From Lineus longissimus (lineage: Eukaryota > Nemertea > Pilidiophora > Heteronemertea > Lineidae), in assembly GCF_910592395.1 (NCBI RefSeq), contig NC_088310.1, positions 22,203,501-22,267,500 of the forward strand: a stretch of 64,000 bases of DNA. Reading direction: 5' to 3'. Positions 26,640 to 38,095 of the stretch are shown here, piece by piece. The notes below the pieces were generated by a model that searched no databases, was not told where the DNA came from, and saw only the letters and a program-made list of their open reading frames with translations. Position numbers and translations under genes: made by a program. How positions within the stretch are numbered: position 1 is the first letter of the stretch; the number at the start of each line of letters is the position of its first letter.

Positions 26640-28367
26640 ACAATGGAACAGCCATGGTCTGATCCTTGTGAGGCACGTTGGCGGTCATCTGGCCTTGAGG
26701 TGCACAAGCAGATCTATACTCAACAGGTCAAAGGCTCCTCTGCAATTATCAAAGAAGCGAAACGGACATACTATACTTCACACTTGTCGAGTGCTAATAA
26801 CTCTCAGCGCGAACTTTTTACAAAGTTTTGAAAACTGACTGCTGATCAATCGGCTGCTACCTTGCACTTTGATGGCGTGTCTGACACTGAACCAGCTAAT
26901 AGATTCACTGATTACTTCGATCAAAAGATTGTGAAAATTCGAAATGATTTGGACGCTGACGTGCCAACCACGGGTCAGAAACGTTGTAAAACCCCCGTCA
27001 ACCCACTTGCCTCCTAGTTCGAACCAACTACAGTTAGTGAACTTAACACCATAATCAGGAACACCCCTGTCAAGACTTCATCCCTTGATCCGATCCCAGC
27101 ATCGTTACTCAAGGATAATCAATTGGTAGAATTGATCAATGAATCCATGAGAACTGGTGTATTTCCTGATGAGATGAAACTGGCCATCGTTACTCCAATT
27201 TTAAAGAAACAGGGTGCGGACATTTCTGATCTCAAGAACTATCGGCCTGTGTCCAACCTAATGTACTTTTCCAAGCTTCCAGAGCGTGTCGTCGCTGCTC
27301 GTCTCCATAAACATCATGCTGAGCATAACCTTTACACTACAAACCAGTCAGCGTACCGTCCAGGTCATAGCGTCGAAACAGATTTGACTTCAATTGCCGA
27401 CAGTGTACTTCGTAGTCTGGATGGGAGGAAGGGTGTGGCCATGGTTCTGTTAGATTTGTCGGCCGCGTTCGACACCATTGACCATACCATCCTTCTGAGT
27501 AGATTGCGAGAAGTCTTTGGCATTGGTGGCATGGCCCTGGCCTGGTTTGACTCTTACCTCACGGGCCGGAGTTTCCGGGTCAAGGTCGGGGACGATTTGT
27601 CTGAATCGCACAATTTGCTTTATGGGGTTCCGCAGGGCAGTGTGCTTGGGCCGCTTCTTTTCTCTTGTTACACTCAGCCACTAGTAGCGATCCTAAACGC
27701 CCATGACCTTACCTCCCACTTGTTCGCAGATGACACTCAAAACTGGCGTGCGTTCCAGCTCACTCCTACGTCATCATTACCAAGTGTCATGATCAGGGTG
27801 GAGGCATGTCTTGGCGAGGTCCGCAAGTGGATGAGTGAAAACAAACTTAAATTAAACGACCTGAAGACTGAGTTTCTTCTACTCATGTCCCCTTCTCAGG
27901 ATCAAATGCGACCAAGTGATATTGTACTGCACATGGGCAATGCTGAAATTCTGCTAGAACTCAATTTAAACGTTTAACCTTTGCTTACAGAGCTGTGTAC
28001 GGCGGTGGCCCTGCCTATCTTCGGCTGCCGCTTCTTTCGACCCAGAGAACAACCAGGGCAGAAGCGGCACCGAGACTTTATACTCAATGCAAGTCCAAGA
28101 AGAAGACAGCCGGAGATAGGGCGTACAGTGTCAGCGCCCCACAGCTCTGGAACAAATTGCCAGAAAAAATTAGATTGTCCAAAACAATGGCAACTTTAAA
28201 AAAACATTTATTATAACATTTTTAACCTATATTTCCACTAGATAGTGTTTTATTCAATGTGTTTTATGGCTAAATTGTTTTATGTCTATGTATCTATTGT
28301 AAAGCGCCGCTGACAATTTGATTTAAAGCGGCGCTATATGAATTATTTTATCATTATTATTATCCTG
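26640..28367 (+). mobile_element. Truncated CR1/L2-group LINE with reverse transcriptase remnant
   Basis: The element starts in the linker before the reverse transcriptase (no endonuclease domain) and is interrupted by in-frame stops around 26828 and 27015. From 27123 to 27977 an open frame carries LKNYRPVSNL, LLDLSAAFDTIDH, GVPQGSVLGPLLF and FADDTQ, the core reverse transcriptase motifs in order. After IGN-like sequence near 27945 the frame jumps to the C-terminal tail (GDRAYSVSAPQLWNKLP, 28100-28160), so about 130 residues are missing between. The 3' end has the inverted words AGCGCCGCT/AGCGGCGCT and a short ATT microsatellite tail, as is usual for CR1/L2-like elements. It is dead on arrival (5' truncated) and further decayed. 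It lies in the apparent 5' UTR intron of the LicD-like gene, in the opposite direction. Confidence 0.9.
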
Positions 28368-28790
28368 GTGGATAGTACCCCCATAGCATTCTTCGTACTT
28401 TGTAAAAGCCTTGAAAAGAGAAGAAATATGTTGGGATGTTGGTGGTAAATTCAATGTGGAAAGGCCGCAACAGAAATGTTTGGAGGTCAGTATGAGGACA
28501 GATAAAGACGTCTTCTGCTGCGGTAAACAAGATTGGTCCTTTCTCAAAGCACTTCCTCAGCCCAGTTTCCAGGGGCGACACTGATGACACGGATCAAGTC
28601 CAGAATGGCATTGGTCCATCAATGAACAACATGAATATTAAAGGCATGCTCCCAGAGCGGGTCTTTGCATTGTTTCGAAAAATACAATCAAACTCCGTTT
28701 GAGTGTTCTTTAGAAAACAATCCAAAGGCCTGGCTAAGGTCATATCCTGCACATGAATATAAACTATACGACGTACTCTATACATCTATT
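28360..28790 (-). pseudogene. Unrecognised coding fragment, broken
   Basis: On the minus strand one frame runs from 28785 to 28360 with a single internal TGA at 28594-28596. The segment includes KGPILFTAAEDVFICP and LQTFLLRPFHIEFT, which look like real protein rather than noise. Near the end the natural continuation seems to switch frame (KYEECYGGTI in the neighbouring frame), a second lesion. It abuts the 3' tail of the LINE. I do not recognise the family; a glycosyltransferase-like enzyme is only a guess from the sequence style. It could be a decayed gene or the remains of a retrocopy. Confidence 0.4.
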
Positions 28791-29796
28791 TCTACGCTGT
28801 ATGTGTCATAAAACAAGTTTGTCCTGTTCTACACACCCATATTGAAGACCTATCTGTTTTTACGTGCAGGGAGGAAGAAGACGACGATCACAATCGAGAA
28901 CATCTAAATCCATGATGCGACTCCCCTTGATGAATCAGCTGTCAGGTTGACGCCAAGAACCAACATGAAGCACAATGCCATGTCACCTCTGTACATGTAC
29001 ATGTGCAAATACTGTAGTATATTTTTCTTAGACCTCAGACGACATATTATATACATGTAATGCAGCTATTGCTATTGAACGACAAAACACGTTCATTTTT
29101 CTGTTTGATTAGATTCTGAGAGAACATATCACGCAGACATTACCTATTCTGTGGGCTCCCATAGAGAAAGTTCTCATTTAAATAATCTATACAGGTATCA
29201 TAGTTCTCATTTAAATAATCTATACAAGTATCATGTACATATATATAAACATATTGTAAGTACATGAAGTACATGAAGTTGTTTTTCGTGAGAATGACAC
29301 ATGATACATGCTTCACATACTAGGCGTTTTCGGGCCGAGAAGGGTTACATACAGATATCAAATTCAATTTTAATGGCTTTCGTCAGAACAGTACCACTTT
29401 AAACAATAAGACGCAGTAAGAGTTCGATAAGCAGCTTTATAACCCCACCATGCCATCTAAGAACAGTAATTATCTTACCCATGTTGATGCGAAGCTTTCA
29501 CGTCTGCTAAAAACGGCTCACACTACTAATGAGTGCCATCTCTGATAATATGTGGGGTACCACTGCAATTTTCATTTTATTGAGAATCTATATATCAAAA
29601 CTCCATTAGATTAGCAAACAGCCTCGGGTATTATTACTGTAACAACAGCCTCGTGCTTAATAATATCATATCCAACCTTCTATGGCGAATGTCCTAGACA
29701 TATACTGAGAGAAATGTTTCTTTTTAACCCGATAAAGACCAGAGGCAATGAAAAACACACTTAACCATCAACCATGTTAACAGTACACTACGTTCG
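28791..29796. other. Intergenic, nothing recognised
   Basis: AT-rich sequence with a small direct repeat near 29172-29225 (TTCTCATTTAAATAATCTAT twice) and several TACATGTA words. No gene was recognised. Confidence 0.5.
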
Positions 29797-30195
29797 AAGA
29801 AGATGATGGTAAAAGAAGATGATGGTAATTGGAGGAGAGGATGATAGTATAAAGAAAAAGACGGCGATAAGAGGAAGAATTACGGTGGTATTAAGATGAT
29901 GGTAAGAAGAATGATGGTGGTAAGAAGAGGATGATGGTGGTAAGAAGATGGTGATGGTGGTAAGTAGAGGATGATGGTAAGAAGAGGTGATGGTGATGAA
30001 AAGAACAGGGTGGTTATTGTGGAAGATACATAGTGAAAATAAGATGATGGTAATTAGAAGAGGATGGTGATGAAGCAGATGATGGTGATAAGAAGATACG
30101 TAGTGAGTTGAAAAAGATGGTAAAAATAGATAAGAAGAGGATGGTGGTGAAAGTTAGAAGATGGTACATAGGAACAAGCAGGGAGGGTAGAAGAA
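29797..30195 (+). repeat. Purine-rich GATGGTAAGAAGA array
   Basis: The + strand is almost all purine plus T, with irregular repeats of GATGATGGT and AAGAAGAGG over about 400 bp. The reverse-strand open frame here is a by-product of this composition. Confidence 0.75.
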
Positions 30196-33070
30196 TAAGA
30201 AGGGTGGTCAAAAGAAGATAGTTGCGTTTAATCAGTTTTTTAATGTTTGTAGGAGCAGGGTTAAAGATATAAGGCATATATAAGAAAGAAAAGATTCTAT
30301 TGCATGCCTGCACCAGGAGTCAAGTATTTATATGCTAACCTAAATAGTCTTTAATAGCCAGCCTTGTTTATCCTGAACAGCCTGGCCTATATCATTGACA
30401 CACTCATCGTTATTTTTTCCATGTAACCATGAAACAACAGTTGATTAGTGTTTACGGCACATGAAAGAATATTTTTTTGACATGAGAGTGACTGTTATAC
30501 CACTGCCCTGCTACTGATTTACGTACAGTTTCTTGGCAACCATCGTCAATATTGACAATTGTATCGACATTGATGGCTTCTTTTATCGCATGAGTAAAGA
30601 GGGGAAGAATGTATTGATAACTGGAAGGGACATAACATAGCTACACAAGGTTTATTAGTTACAGGCATGCCAAAGATGATTAATTGATGTCGAAAATAAA
30701 CTACCACCTTTCCACGGATCTTGCTCGGGGCCCGTCGGGATTATCTTGCGATATTTCAGTGTACTCTTTCAGATTACCGTCCATAACCATTCTGCTGTTT
30801 GTCTCTCGAATAAAATATTAATACTTAAAAAGACGTAAATATTTTCACTTACTCGTCTTCTCAGCTACTGAGCCAAAGTCACGAATGTTACATGGTAATG
30901 GTCATGACCTTCGACATTAACGCTTGCACTTCGCCAGCCCACGTTCAAAATATCCAATGTTCATTCAGTGAAAGCCACGCAATCAATTGCAATCAAATGC
31001 CATCTGCCCAGGGTCCCGCTCCTCCAGTTTGGCGACACACACGCAGCATTAAGGGACATTGGAATGGTAATATAAGACAAGTAGAAGCGTGTAGATTGAA
31101 GCTGGAACTCGGTGCGCCTCGATGCAACCACCATCGGATACGCTAGTATCCATGGCGACCGGCACGAGCCGACTACAGATTTGAATGGGATGACTGACTG
31201 TAGTTTGATAAATCGATGGCGACGTTAGGGGAACACGTCGGATTAAGAAGACAAAATTACACAGGTTTCATTTCTTTGTCATGGTAATGGCCTTCGGCCT
31301 TTTCTTTATGCACCCATCCAAACTCCTTGCGCATGACCGGAACTATTTATCGACGTCGTTCCGTACGCTGCTTTGGAGAATGGCACCCTGTCTGTTAATT
31401 ACTGTTAATAACTGTTAATAACTGTCTGTTAATTATTAGGACATGAGTATCTTGGAATACGAGGAGGAAGTGAAGAAAAACCTGAATTTCAGGATGTGAC
31501 ATGTGGAAGCAAACCTGAACAAATCTTCGTCAAAATGGATGGATGGCCGTAGGCCTATAAGGGAACACGACCATCCCCTGAATAGAGATCGAAACTTATG
31601 CACTGAAGATGATAATGATACATCAACACAACTCCATAGACTCATTTCAGCAATGAATTATAAACTCTAGATATAGTGGTATCGGCCTCGTCCTTCCATA
31701 ATGCCATATCGAAATCTACTGCGAAAGATCAGACAGCATCTAAGTCGGCTTCCGCGAAAGTTCGCGGACTACATGATAATGGTAATAGAAGACTGTCATC
31801 CAGCCGATTAATATTTGAAGGGTTTGATCATAACATATATTGATTGGAACGATAGCCGAAATTCATTCATTCTGTAAAGGCCAATACCAAGGGAACGTCG
31901 GACTTTCACAGACGACGCGTGCACGTCGGTGTAAATGTTTGAAATGTCGGAGGAAAAGAAGGATCCCTGTTATTCTATGAGGTAGTGGTCATCACCATAT
32001 ATTTTGATCATGAACGGTTTTTTCCAGGGCGACACTTTGGACAGCATGCACCCGATGAAGAGAGTAGAAAATGTCATACTGGAAAAAGTGTCCGGCCCTA
32101 TTGTATTCCTTTGACGGATTATGGTTCCATGGTTTTGTAGAGGCCATCAAAGCGTTAATACCGGGATATTACATCCTTAGACCTTACAAATTTCTGCACC
32201 AGGCTGAGCGTAAATGGATTCTTTTCCGCGTCTGTTTTGTCTACAAAATCTTGCAGAGTATATAATTATATACTTGCCTTTGGGAGACTCCCGGGGCAGT
32301 CCAGTCGTCGTCCAAATTCCTGTAAGTGGTCATGTGATATATGACATTTCTCTTTCGCAATTGACGGGATCTATTAAGCCCCCTCTCAGTTCTAAACCAT
32401 TTTCCCCAATAATGAGATGTTAGAGAAAGAATATATGTCAAGACAGCCCAAGTGTCATTAACATTCTTGACGAGTTTTGTTGCACAGGTATACTACGATT
32501 AGGCCTGTGATGTAGTTCTCCAGTTTTGGCTGCACTGAAGTACATGTAGTAGTACATATACATGTACTTTCATCGTCAATTGGTCTAATTTTGAATATGC
32601 TATTCCGTTGGTTCAAATAGTATAAAAAAATTAACTAAAATTTGAAATTTCTGCGATACGATGCCGTTGTGAACACAAATACAAATACTATTATTATCAA
32701 GTTGAAGCGAATTTGCATGTATAACAAGTGCACAATGGCATTGTGTATTTCTATTTTCCTGAGCAACAACGAACGGCGTGCCCCTCAGCTGCAGCTGCAG
32801 GTTATCAAACAGTAGGCCTAAAGCTGATTGCCTGATGAAGTAGCACGGAGGCTGAAAGAACTTCCACATTCATAACCACTCAAACTAGATAATTATCCGG
32901 GTCAATACTATACGATGAGGAGACCGCTGACTTTATTTGATCACATGAAGGTTGATTTTCGATTTAAATTATAGGCCTATATTGTACATCACAAAAGCCT
33001 TATAGAAAACAGTGGGAATCATTAAGCCCGCGGAATGAGCTTTGGGATTCAGAACACAGGGCATTCTGCA
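30196..33070. other. Intergenic, nothing firm
   Basis: Short open frames on both strands show no family resemblance or convincing splice context. A small CTGTTAATTA repeat lies at 31391-31437. No RNA gene or transposon end was recognised. Confidence 0.45.
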
Positions 33071-33225
33071 TTAGCATGTCTACCATTTTTTCTACTCCTG
33101 GCAGAACAATCTACTTTTCCCGACAGAACATGAGGCGGCATTCCCGACAGAGATTTCAACCATTTTACCCTCCCAGACAGAAGATTCTACCAATCTGCAA
33201 GTCCGGCCAGTTTCAGGGCCTTTCA
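33071..33225 (+). repeat. Short degenerate CGACAGAA repeat
   Basis: Four loosely related units of 25-35 bp each contain a CCCGACAGAA-like word (for example around 33100, 33120, 33144 and 33172). It is weak but visible. Confidence 0.35.
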
Positions 33226-34089
33226 CTCGGTAATACCTCCCTTCTTGAATGCAGTGTGCGAGGGGAGGAGAATGCAATTGACTCTGGTACTGGAAGATGT
33301 GATTATGGTCGATGATACCAGCAGTTATGCGAACTATCCCTTGATAGTGTAGTATAGTCTGATAGTCTGCATGGTCTGGGTAAAATTCGAAGCTGTCCCC
33401 ACTAGTTGATGGACCCGTTCGTTACAACGTGGTAAGTTTCTGCTTTGATGAGAAAACAAGGAGCCCTTCGTCTATTAGAATAAGAAGAAAGAAAACGACG
33501 TTTATATACATGTACTAACCTTTTTACTCTGGAAAGTGATAGCCGTCTAAACTCCAAAGATCTGTTGCCAGCAGGTATCCTACTGGTATCTCACAGCACG
33601 GTTCACCACATGGGTGCATCACATCAACCAGATTTTGAAGCACACCACCTATATATACTCGGAGCTCGAGCGTGCATTGTCTGTTTCAACTGCTCTCGCG
33701 GCGGCAAATAACTGGTTCAGTTGGATGGGAAGTTCGTTGGCTTTCGTACTCATGCTCTCGTTATTGATCCGAATGTCAAGAGTTCCCCTCATCATGCATG
33801 GAACGGCATGGAAGCAATGCATTATAGGGGTCTATAGGCAGGAGTAGCTGAGTAGAGGGGCTAATTTGGTCATTTTCAGGTGAATATTTACACAGTAATG
33901 GAAACAGGACAGATGACAATGTATTGTAGACCTATTAAAATGTGACACAATTCTAATCGTGTCGTCGACTATTGAGTGATGATTTACAGGCATTCTAGTG
34001 ATTACGGTAATGATGTACATGTACTTGTTCCGGCGTGGGCCCGGCGTTCCCCATTGGTGTCGGACTAGAGTTGCTTTTTAAGTACATGT
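33226..34089. other. Intergenic, nothing recognised
   Basis: Only short open frames without family resemblance are present, and no clear repeat was seen. Confidence 0.4.
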
Positions 34090-34620
34090 ATGGTTGGAAT
34101 ATGGTTAAAATACTGTCCTCATAACAGAGTCAGATTGAAATGTTCTGTCAGACTGTCAGGCTATGGTTGAGATATCGTCCTGATATCAGAGTTGGGTTGA
34201 GATCAGATGTCCTGTCAGGCATGGTTGAGATATTTTCCTAAAGTTATGTCCTATCAGACTGGGGATTGAGATATTTTCCTTTTATCTGAGCAGGGTTAGG
34301 ATGTTGTTCTTATATTGGAATTTGGTGCAGATATTGTCCTCTCATCAAACCAGGGTTGAGTAAGTGTCCTGTCATTGGACCAGAGTTGAGGTATTGTTCA
34401 AATAAGAGTATGGTTTGGATTATCCTATCATTGGCGGGACTGGGTGGAGATTGTAGTTTCGTTGGGATTATTGATTGGGGTGAAGTATCATCCAGTCACT
34501 AAAGTGAGGTTGTGATATTGTCCTTATATTATTGTACTGCAGTGGGCATATGGTGGAGATCTTGTCCCAATATTGGGATGGGGTTGAGATATTACAGGGT
34601 TGGCTCTGTGATTTTTTTCC
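34090..34620 (+). repeat. Degenerate minisatellite (GGTTGAGATATTGTCCT)
   Basis: The phrase GGTTGAGATATTGTCCT, followed by a variable ATCAGA/TTGGA stretch and CAGGGTTGAG, recurs with spacing near 30-60 bp. The copies are heavily diverged. Confidence 0.65.
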
Positions 34621-34739
34621 TCCTAGCCACTTTTTAGTCAAGTGGCTGTCACTTTTAGCCATATTGAGTCAGCTCTAGCCATTGCCGACCGTTTGTCCAT
34701 CTTTGGGCCAACCCAGCCCACAGCAACATGTACGAGAAT

Positions 34740-35057
34740 GGAATCCCGCCAGGACTGAAACTAGCAAATCCACGAACGATTCGAGGAACCCGTGACCGGA
34801 GACTCCATGGCAACGAAGCGAGCGGGCAACGAGCCGATAATGTATGCGAAAAAGGCGACCAGCAGCGCCACCAAAGTCACTGTAGCGGCAACGGGTAGAA
34901 CTACAATGCAGACGACAGCAACCACGTGTGATAGCACAGCCGCCCGCAAATATGATAAAGTTTGACTGAATAACAGACTGAATAACGATCGTTCCTTAGT
35001 GCATTTGGTGTGGAAGTGGATCTTTTTGATAGACTGATAAATTGGTTGAAAATTCAT
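34740..35057 (-). other. GC-rich hydrophobic open frame, unassigned
   Basis: The minus-strand frame ending at 34761 encodes a highly hydrophobic stretch (around VAVVCIVVLPVAATV and LVALLVAFFAYIIG) that would make one or two membrane helices. The local sequence (34740-34960) is visibly richer in G+C and CpG than its surroundings. It could be a small exon or simply a CpG-rich patch. The + strand across the same patch also has a short basic frame (from about 34808), so composition alone may explain both. No family was recognised. Confidence 0.2.
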
Positions 35058-35670
35058 GCAAAACTGAGTTCAGAAGTACACACATGTATGTCCTAATATA
35101 GTATGTCCTATAATAAAAGAACAGTGTGAGATAGAGAAAATACATTGAAGATACAGATAAAAAACAACTTTTAATGACAAGCCTAATATCATACTGGTTA
35201 CAGCCAAAACAAATTGGTAATTGACAAAAATAGCACATTCAAACTGCACAAACAGATCATCAGCTAGTGCTGAAACAGATTACAGAGTAATTTTTCCAAA
35301 TTCAGAGGTCTGAACCATCAAATTTGCCACACAATTCAAACAAAAAAACGGCACAGCATTCATTATACAAAAACGTCAAAATTCATTGAGCATTTCACTT
35401 TCTACCATGCTTATCCATTTTCCTGAAGCAACTTTATGATGTCATTGACTGTTTCTGAGTAGTTTATCATCCCTTAAAGTGAAAAGGGTCCAACCAGTAA
35501 TAGAAACAAGAATTTCCTAGAAATATGTTCACTATCCTTTTGAAACAACTCAGTTAAGTTCTATTGTGTCTTTGTAGCACCATCATAGCATATTCACAGG
35601 AGTCATCAGCTACCACTGGATTCTCTGGAAAGAAAACAATGAGACAGGGGCAGGGATATAGAAATTCATG
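35058..35670. other. Intergenic, nothing recognised
   Basis: AT-rich sequence with no gene-like frame beyond short spurious ones. Confidence 0.4.
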
Positions 35671-35983
35671 GAAGTGACAGAGGAAATTGCCCTTGTGGCC
35701 CTTTTGTGCCTTTTTGCCCTTGAAATGTCTTTTTTCACGAAGGCAGCTATTATTTAAATTTCCATTTGAAGTGTGTCAGTTTTCTCAAAACTGGCAAAAG
35801 TGCCCTTTTTCCCAAAAATTGCTGTGAAGTGACAGAGGAAATTGCCCTTGTGGCCCTTTTGTGCCTTTTTGCCCTTGAAATGTCTTTTTTCATGAAGGCA
35901 GCTATTATTTTAATTTCCATTTGAAGTGTGTCAGTTTTCTCAAAACTGGCAAAAGTGCCCTTTTTCCAAAAAAATTGCTGTGC
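35671..35983. repeat. 155-bp tandem duplication
   Basis: Two copies start with GAAGTGACAGAGGAAATTGC at 35671 and 35826 and differ at only a few positions. It is a recent duplication, or the last two units of a satellite. Confidence 0.85.
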
Positions 35984-36375
35984 CCCTTTGAAATAAATTG
36001 TGAGCCCTGTATGAGAGCATGAATGAAGCAAGTACAAGTCATAACAGCTTGGCAAAAGATCCAGATCAGCTTAAACATTTTAACACTGCCTTAATTATTC
36101 ATATTGTACAGGGAATTGATTTGGCTTGAACCATTTGACACAGAGCAACCAACAGCAGCAAATTGAGCAGACCACCTAACTGCGCAACACAAAACTTCTT
36201 CCAACACTCAATCATTTCAGGAGAAAATATCAAAATCAGTCTTGCATTGAAAGACATCACAATCCATCTTACAATGAAAGACATAGTCACAACCAGTCCC
36301 AGCTGATGAAAATACATGTCATCAGGGTCAACAAAGACAAATTTCAAACTGGGTCAAATTTCATGAATATTTTGA

Positions 36376-36914
36376 TTAATTTAAATACGTTTTCAAGGAT
36401 GTATCTTTATCCCTTTGGGTTTTTAGTATCTTTGTGAGCTCTATTTGGTCCTGTAGTGCTTTCAGGTTCTGCAGTTTCTTCATTTCTTGGCGTTCCATGT
36501 CTTTTACAACACCCTCACGCAATCTCTGAAATAATGAAAGGCAGATAATACTACATAACACTTGCTACTATTTTGCTATGTCTACTAGAAACCAGAAAAC
36601 ATCTCAAAATTCACATATCCTGATAAGCACGTCCAATGAAGTGACAAAAGGTATATAAAGGTAAAGGATATCTCCTTAGTCCAAACGTTTTCCAAGGAAA
36701 ATGATGAATATTTCGATACTTATATATAGTACAATTCTTCTGGCCTACCCTGTAGTTACCGAACAACCACTTCATGCTATCTTTGTCTGGTTGTGGAGGA
36801 GCTGAAGTTCAAACGTACCTCTCGATCTTTCTTCTGTTTCATGTGAACATACGAGATGATTCCAACAGCAAATGTTACAGAACCTGCCAAAGTTAGTTTT
36901 GAAGTCAGTGACAT
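36376..36914 (-). CDS. PET117: PET117 cytochrome c oxidase assembly protein
   Basis: PET117 is a small mitochondrial inner-membrane-associated protein needed to assemble complex IV, in animals acting with the PDK1/COX15 part of the pathway. Two exons join in phase 0. Exon 1 is 36819-36914 (32 codons from ATG at 36914) and exon 2 is 36376-36525 (49 codons and TAA). The product is 81 residues, the same length as I recall for the human protein. An N-terminal hydrophobic helix (LTLAGSVTFAVGIISYVHM, residues 7-25) is followed by KQKKDRERLREGVVKDMERQ, the family signature, and a charged helix. Donor GTACGT and acceptor TTTCAG are good. A palindromic transposon begins only about 110 bp upstream of the start codon. 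Confidence 0.92.
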
Positions 36915-37019
36915 TGTCAGAGCATGGACAGGTTCTTATTTATGTTCCAGGAGGGAACTTTCAGAGTGCAAATTCAGAAAATCGAGGCAATCACCCACCA
37001 TGGTAATTGGCTGAAGTGC

Positions 37020-38095
37020 GAATTGCGGTTGTTTCGCCCGGAGTCGTTTCGCTCCAAATCGAAGTCGTTTCGCTCCCTTGGACTTTTTGTTGGGGATTGA
37101 GAAAGTACCCCGGGAAAGTACACGTGGCAAAGTAGATGTGCTTTCAGGAGATGTCAAATCTACAAAGAAGGAATCGTTTGGTCATCTGCTGCGTGATCTT
37201 TGGCAGGTCACTTGTCTTTCATTCCTTATCATTCGACGGTCATCAATAGACTAGGCCTATATAGCCTTCTTGAGATGACCTGGAGATGACCCAGGGTTTC
37301 CGCCAGGATTAAATTTGAGGGGAGCAAAAAAAACAAATTTTCCAAAAAAGATTTTTTTTCTAAAAGTTTTTTTTTCTTAAAAAGGGTATATGACCCCTCC
37401 TGAGACGTTTTTTGGCCCTAAAACCGCTACAATTGGCTCCCAAATGCTCTTATTTTACATATCAACTCATGAAAATTACTCATTTGACAGTAAAACAAAT
37501 AACAATTTATTATTAATTTATTATAAAACAAACTTTAGTGCTCAAAATGAAGGGGGGGGGGGGGTATCTCCCTCTTGAAATACATACTGGCGGAAACCCT
37601 GTGACCCATCAATTAGATAGACAAGTGACATAGTGCCCAAAGTCACGACACTTATTAAATGACCAATCAATGAACTAAGAGAATAGGAAAATGCCGTGTG
37701 ACCTGCCCAACATCACAAATTCTCAAGAATTTGTCATTATTGAATGCCACTTGGCCACAAAATAGACAAGAGCCTATACCCAGATCACTCGTGATAACTG
37801 CAAGAAAAGACAAGTGACCTGCCGAAGATCACCAATGGCCAAACATTTCCTTCTTCTTGTAGATTTGATAACCCTGGAAAGCACATCTACTTTGACACTT
37901 ATACTGTCCCGCAAATGCAGTGAATATTTATTGTACATGTGGAGTTTATCTATAAATTTCAGCAAATCTTTAATTCATTGTACCGGGGTACTTTCACAAT
38001 CCCCAACAAAAAGTCCCAGGGAGCGAAACGACTTCGATTTGGAGCGAAACGACTGGAGGCGAAATGGTCACAGAGCGAAACGACCGGATACGGAG
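37020..38095. mobile_element. Long-arm palindromic transposon (GTCGTTTCGCTCC ends)
   Basis: The left arm, about 37025-37220, pairs with the right arm, about 37808-38085. The outer part carries repeated GTCGTTTCGCTCC words on the left and GGAGCGAAACGAC on the right. Further in, AAAGTAGATGTGCTTTC matches GAAAGCACATCTACTTT, and GGCAGGTCACTTGTC matches GACAAGTGACCTGCC. About 90 bp of extra sequence (roughly 37893-37980) interrupts the right arm. No transposase was seen. A second element is nested in its centre. Confidence 0.8.
37292..37601. mobile_element. hAT-like MITE nested in the larger palindrome
   Basis: It begins CAGGGTTTCCGCCAG and ends CTGGCGGAAACCCTG, a perfect 15-bp inverted repeat. 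CAGGG at the tip is typical of hAT elements. TGACC flanks both sides but a full 8-bp duplication is not clear. The interior has poly-A/T and a run of about 13 G. Confidence 0.7.

Noticed and set aside
30014-30313. 99-codon minus-strand frame rich in Leu and Ser
   Set aside because: It arises from the purine-rich GATGGTAAGAAGA repeat on the other strand.
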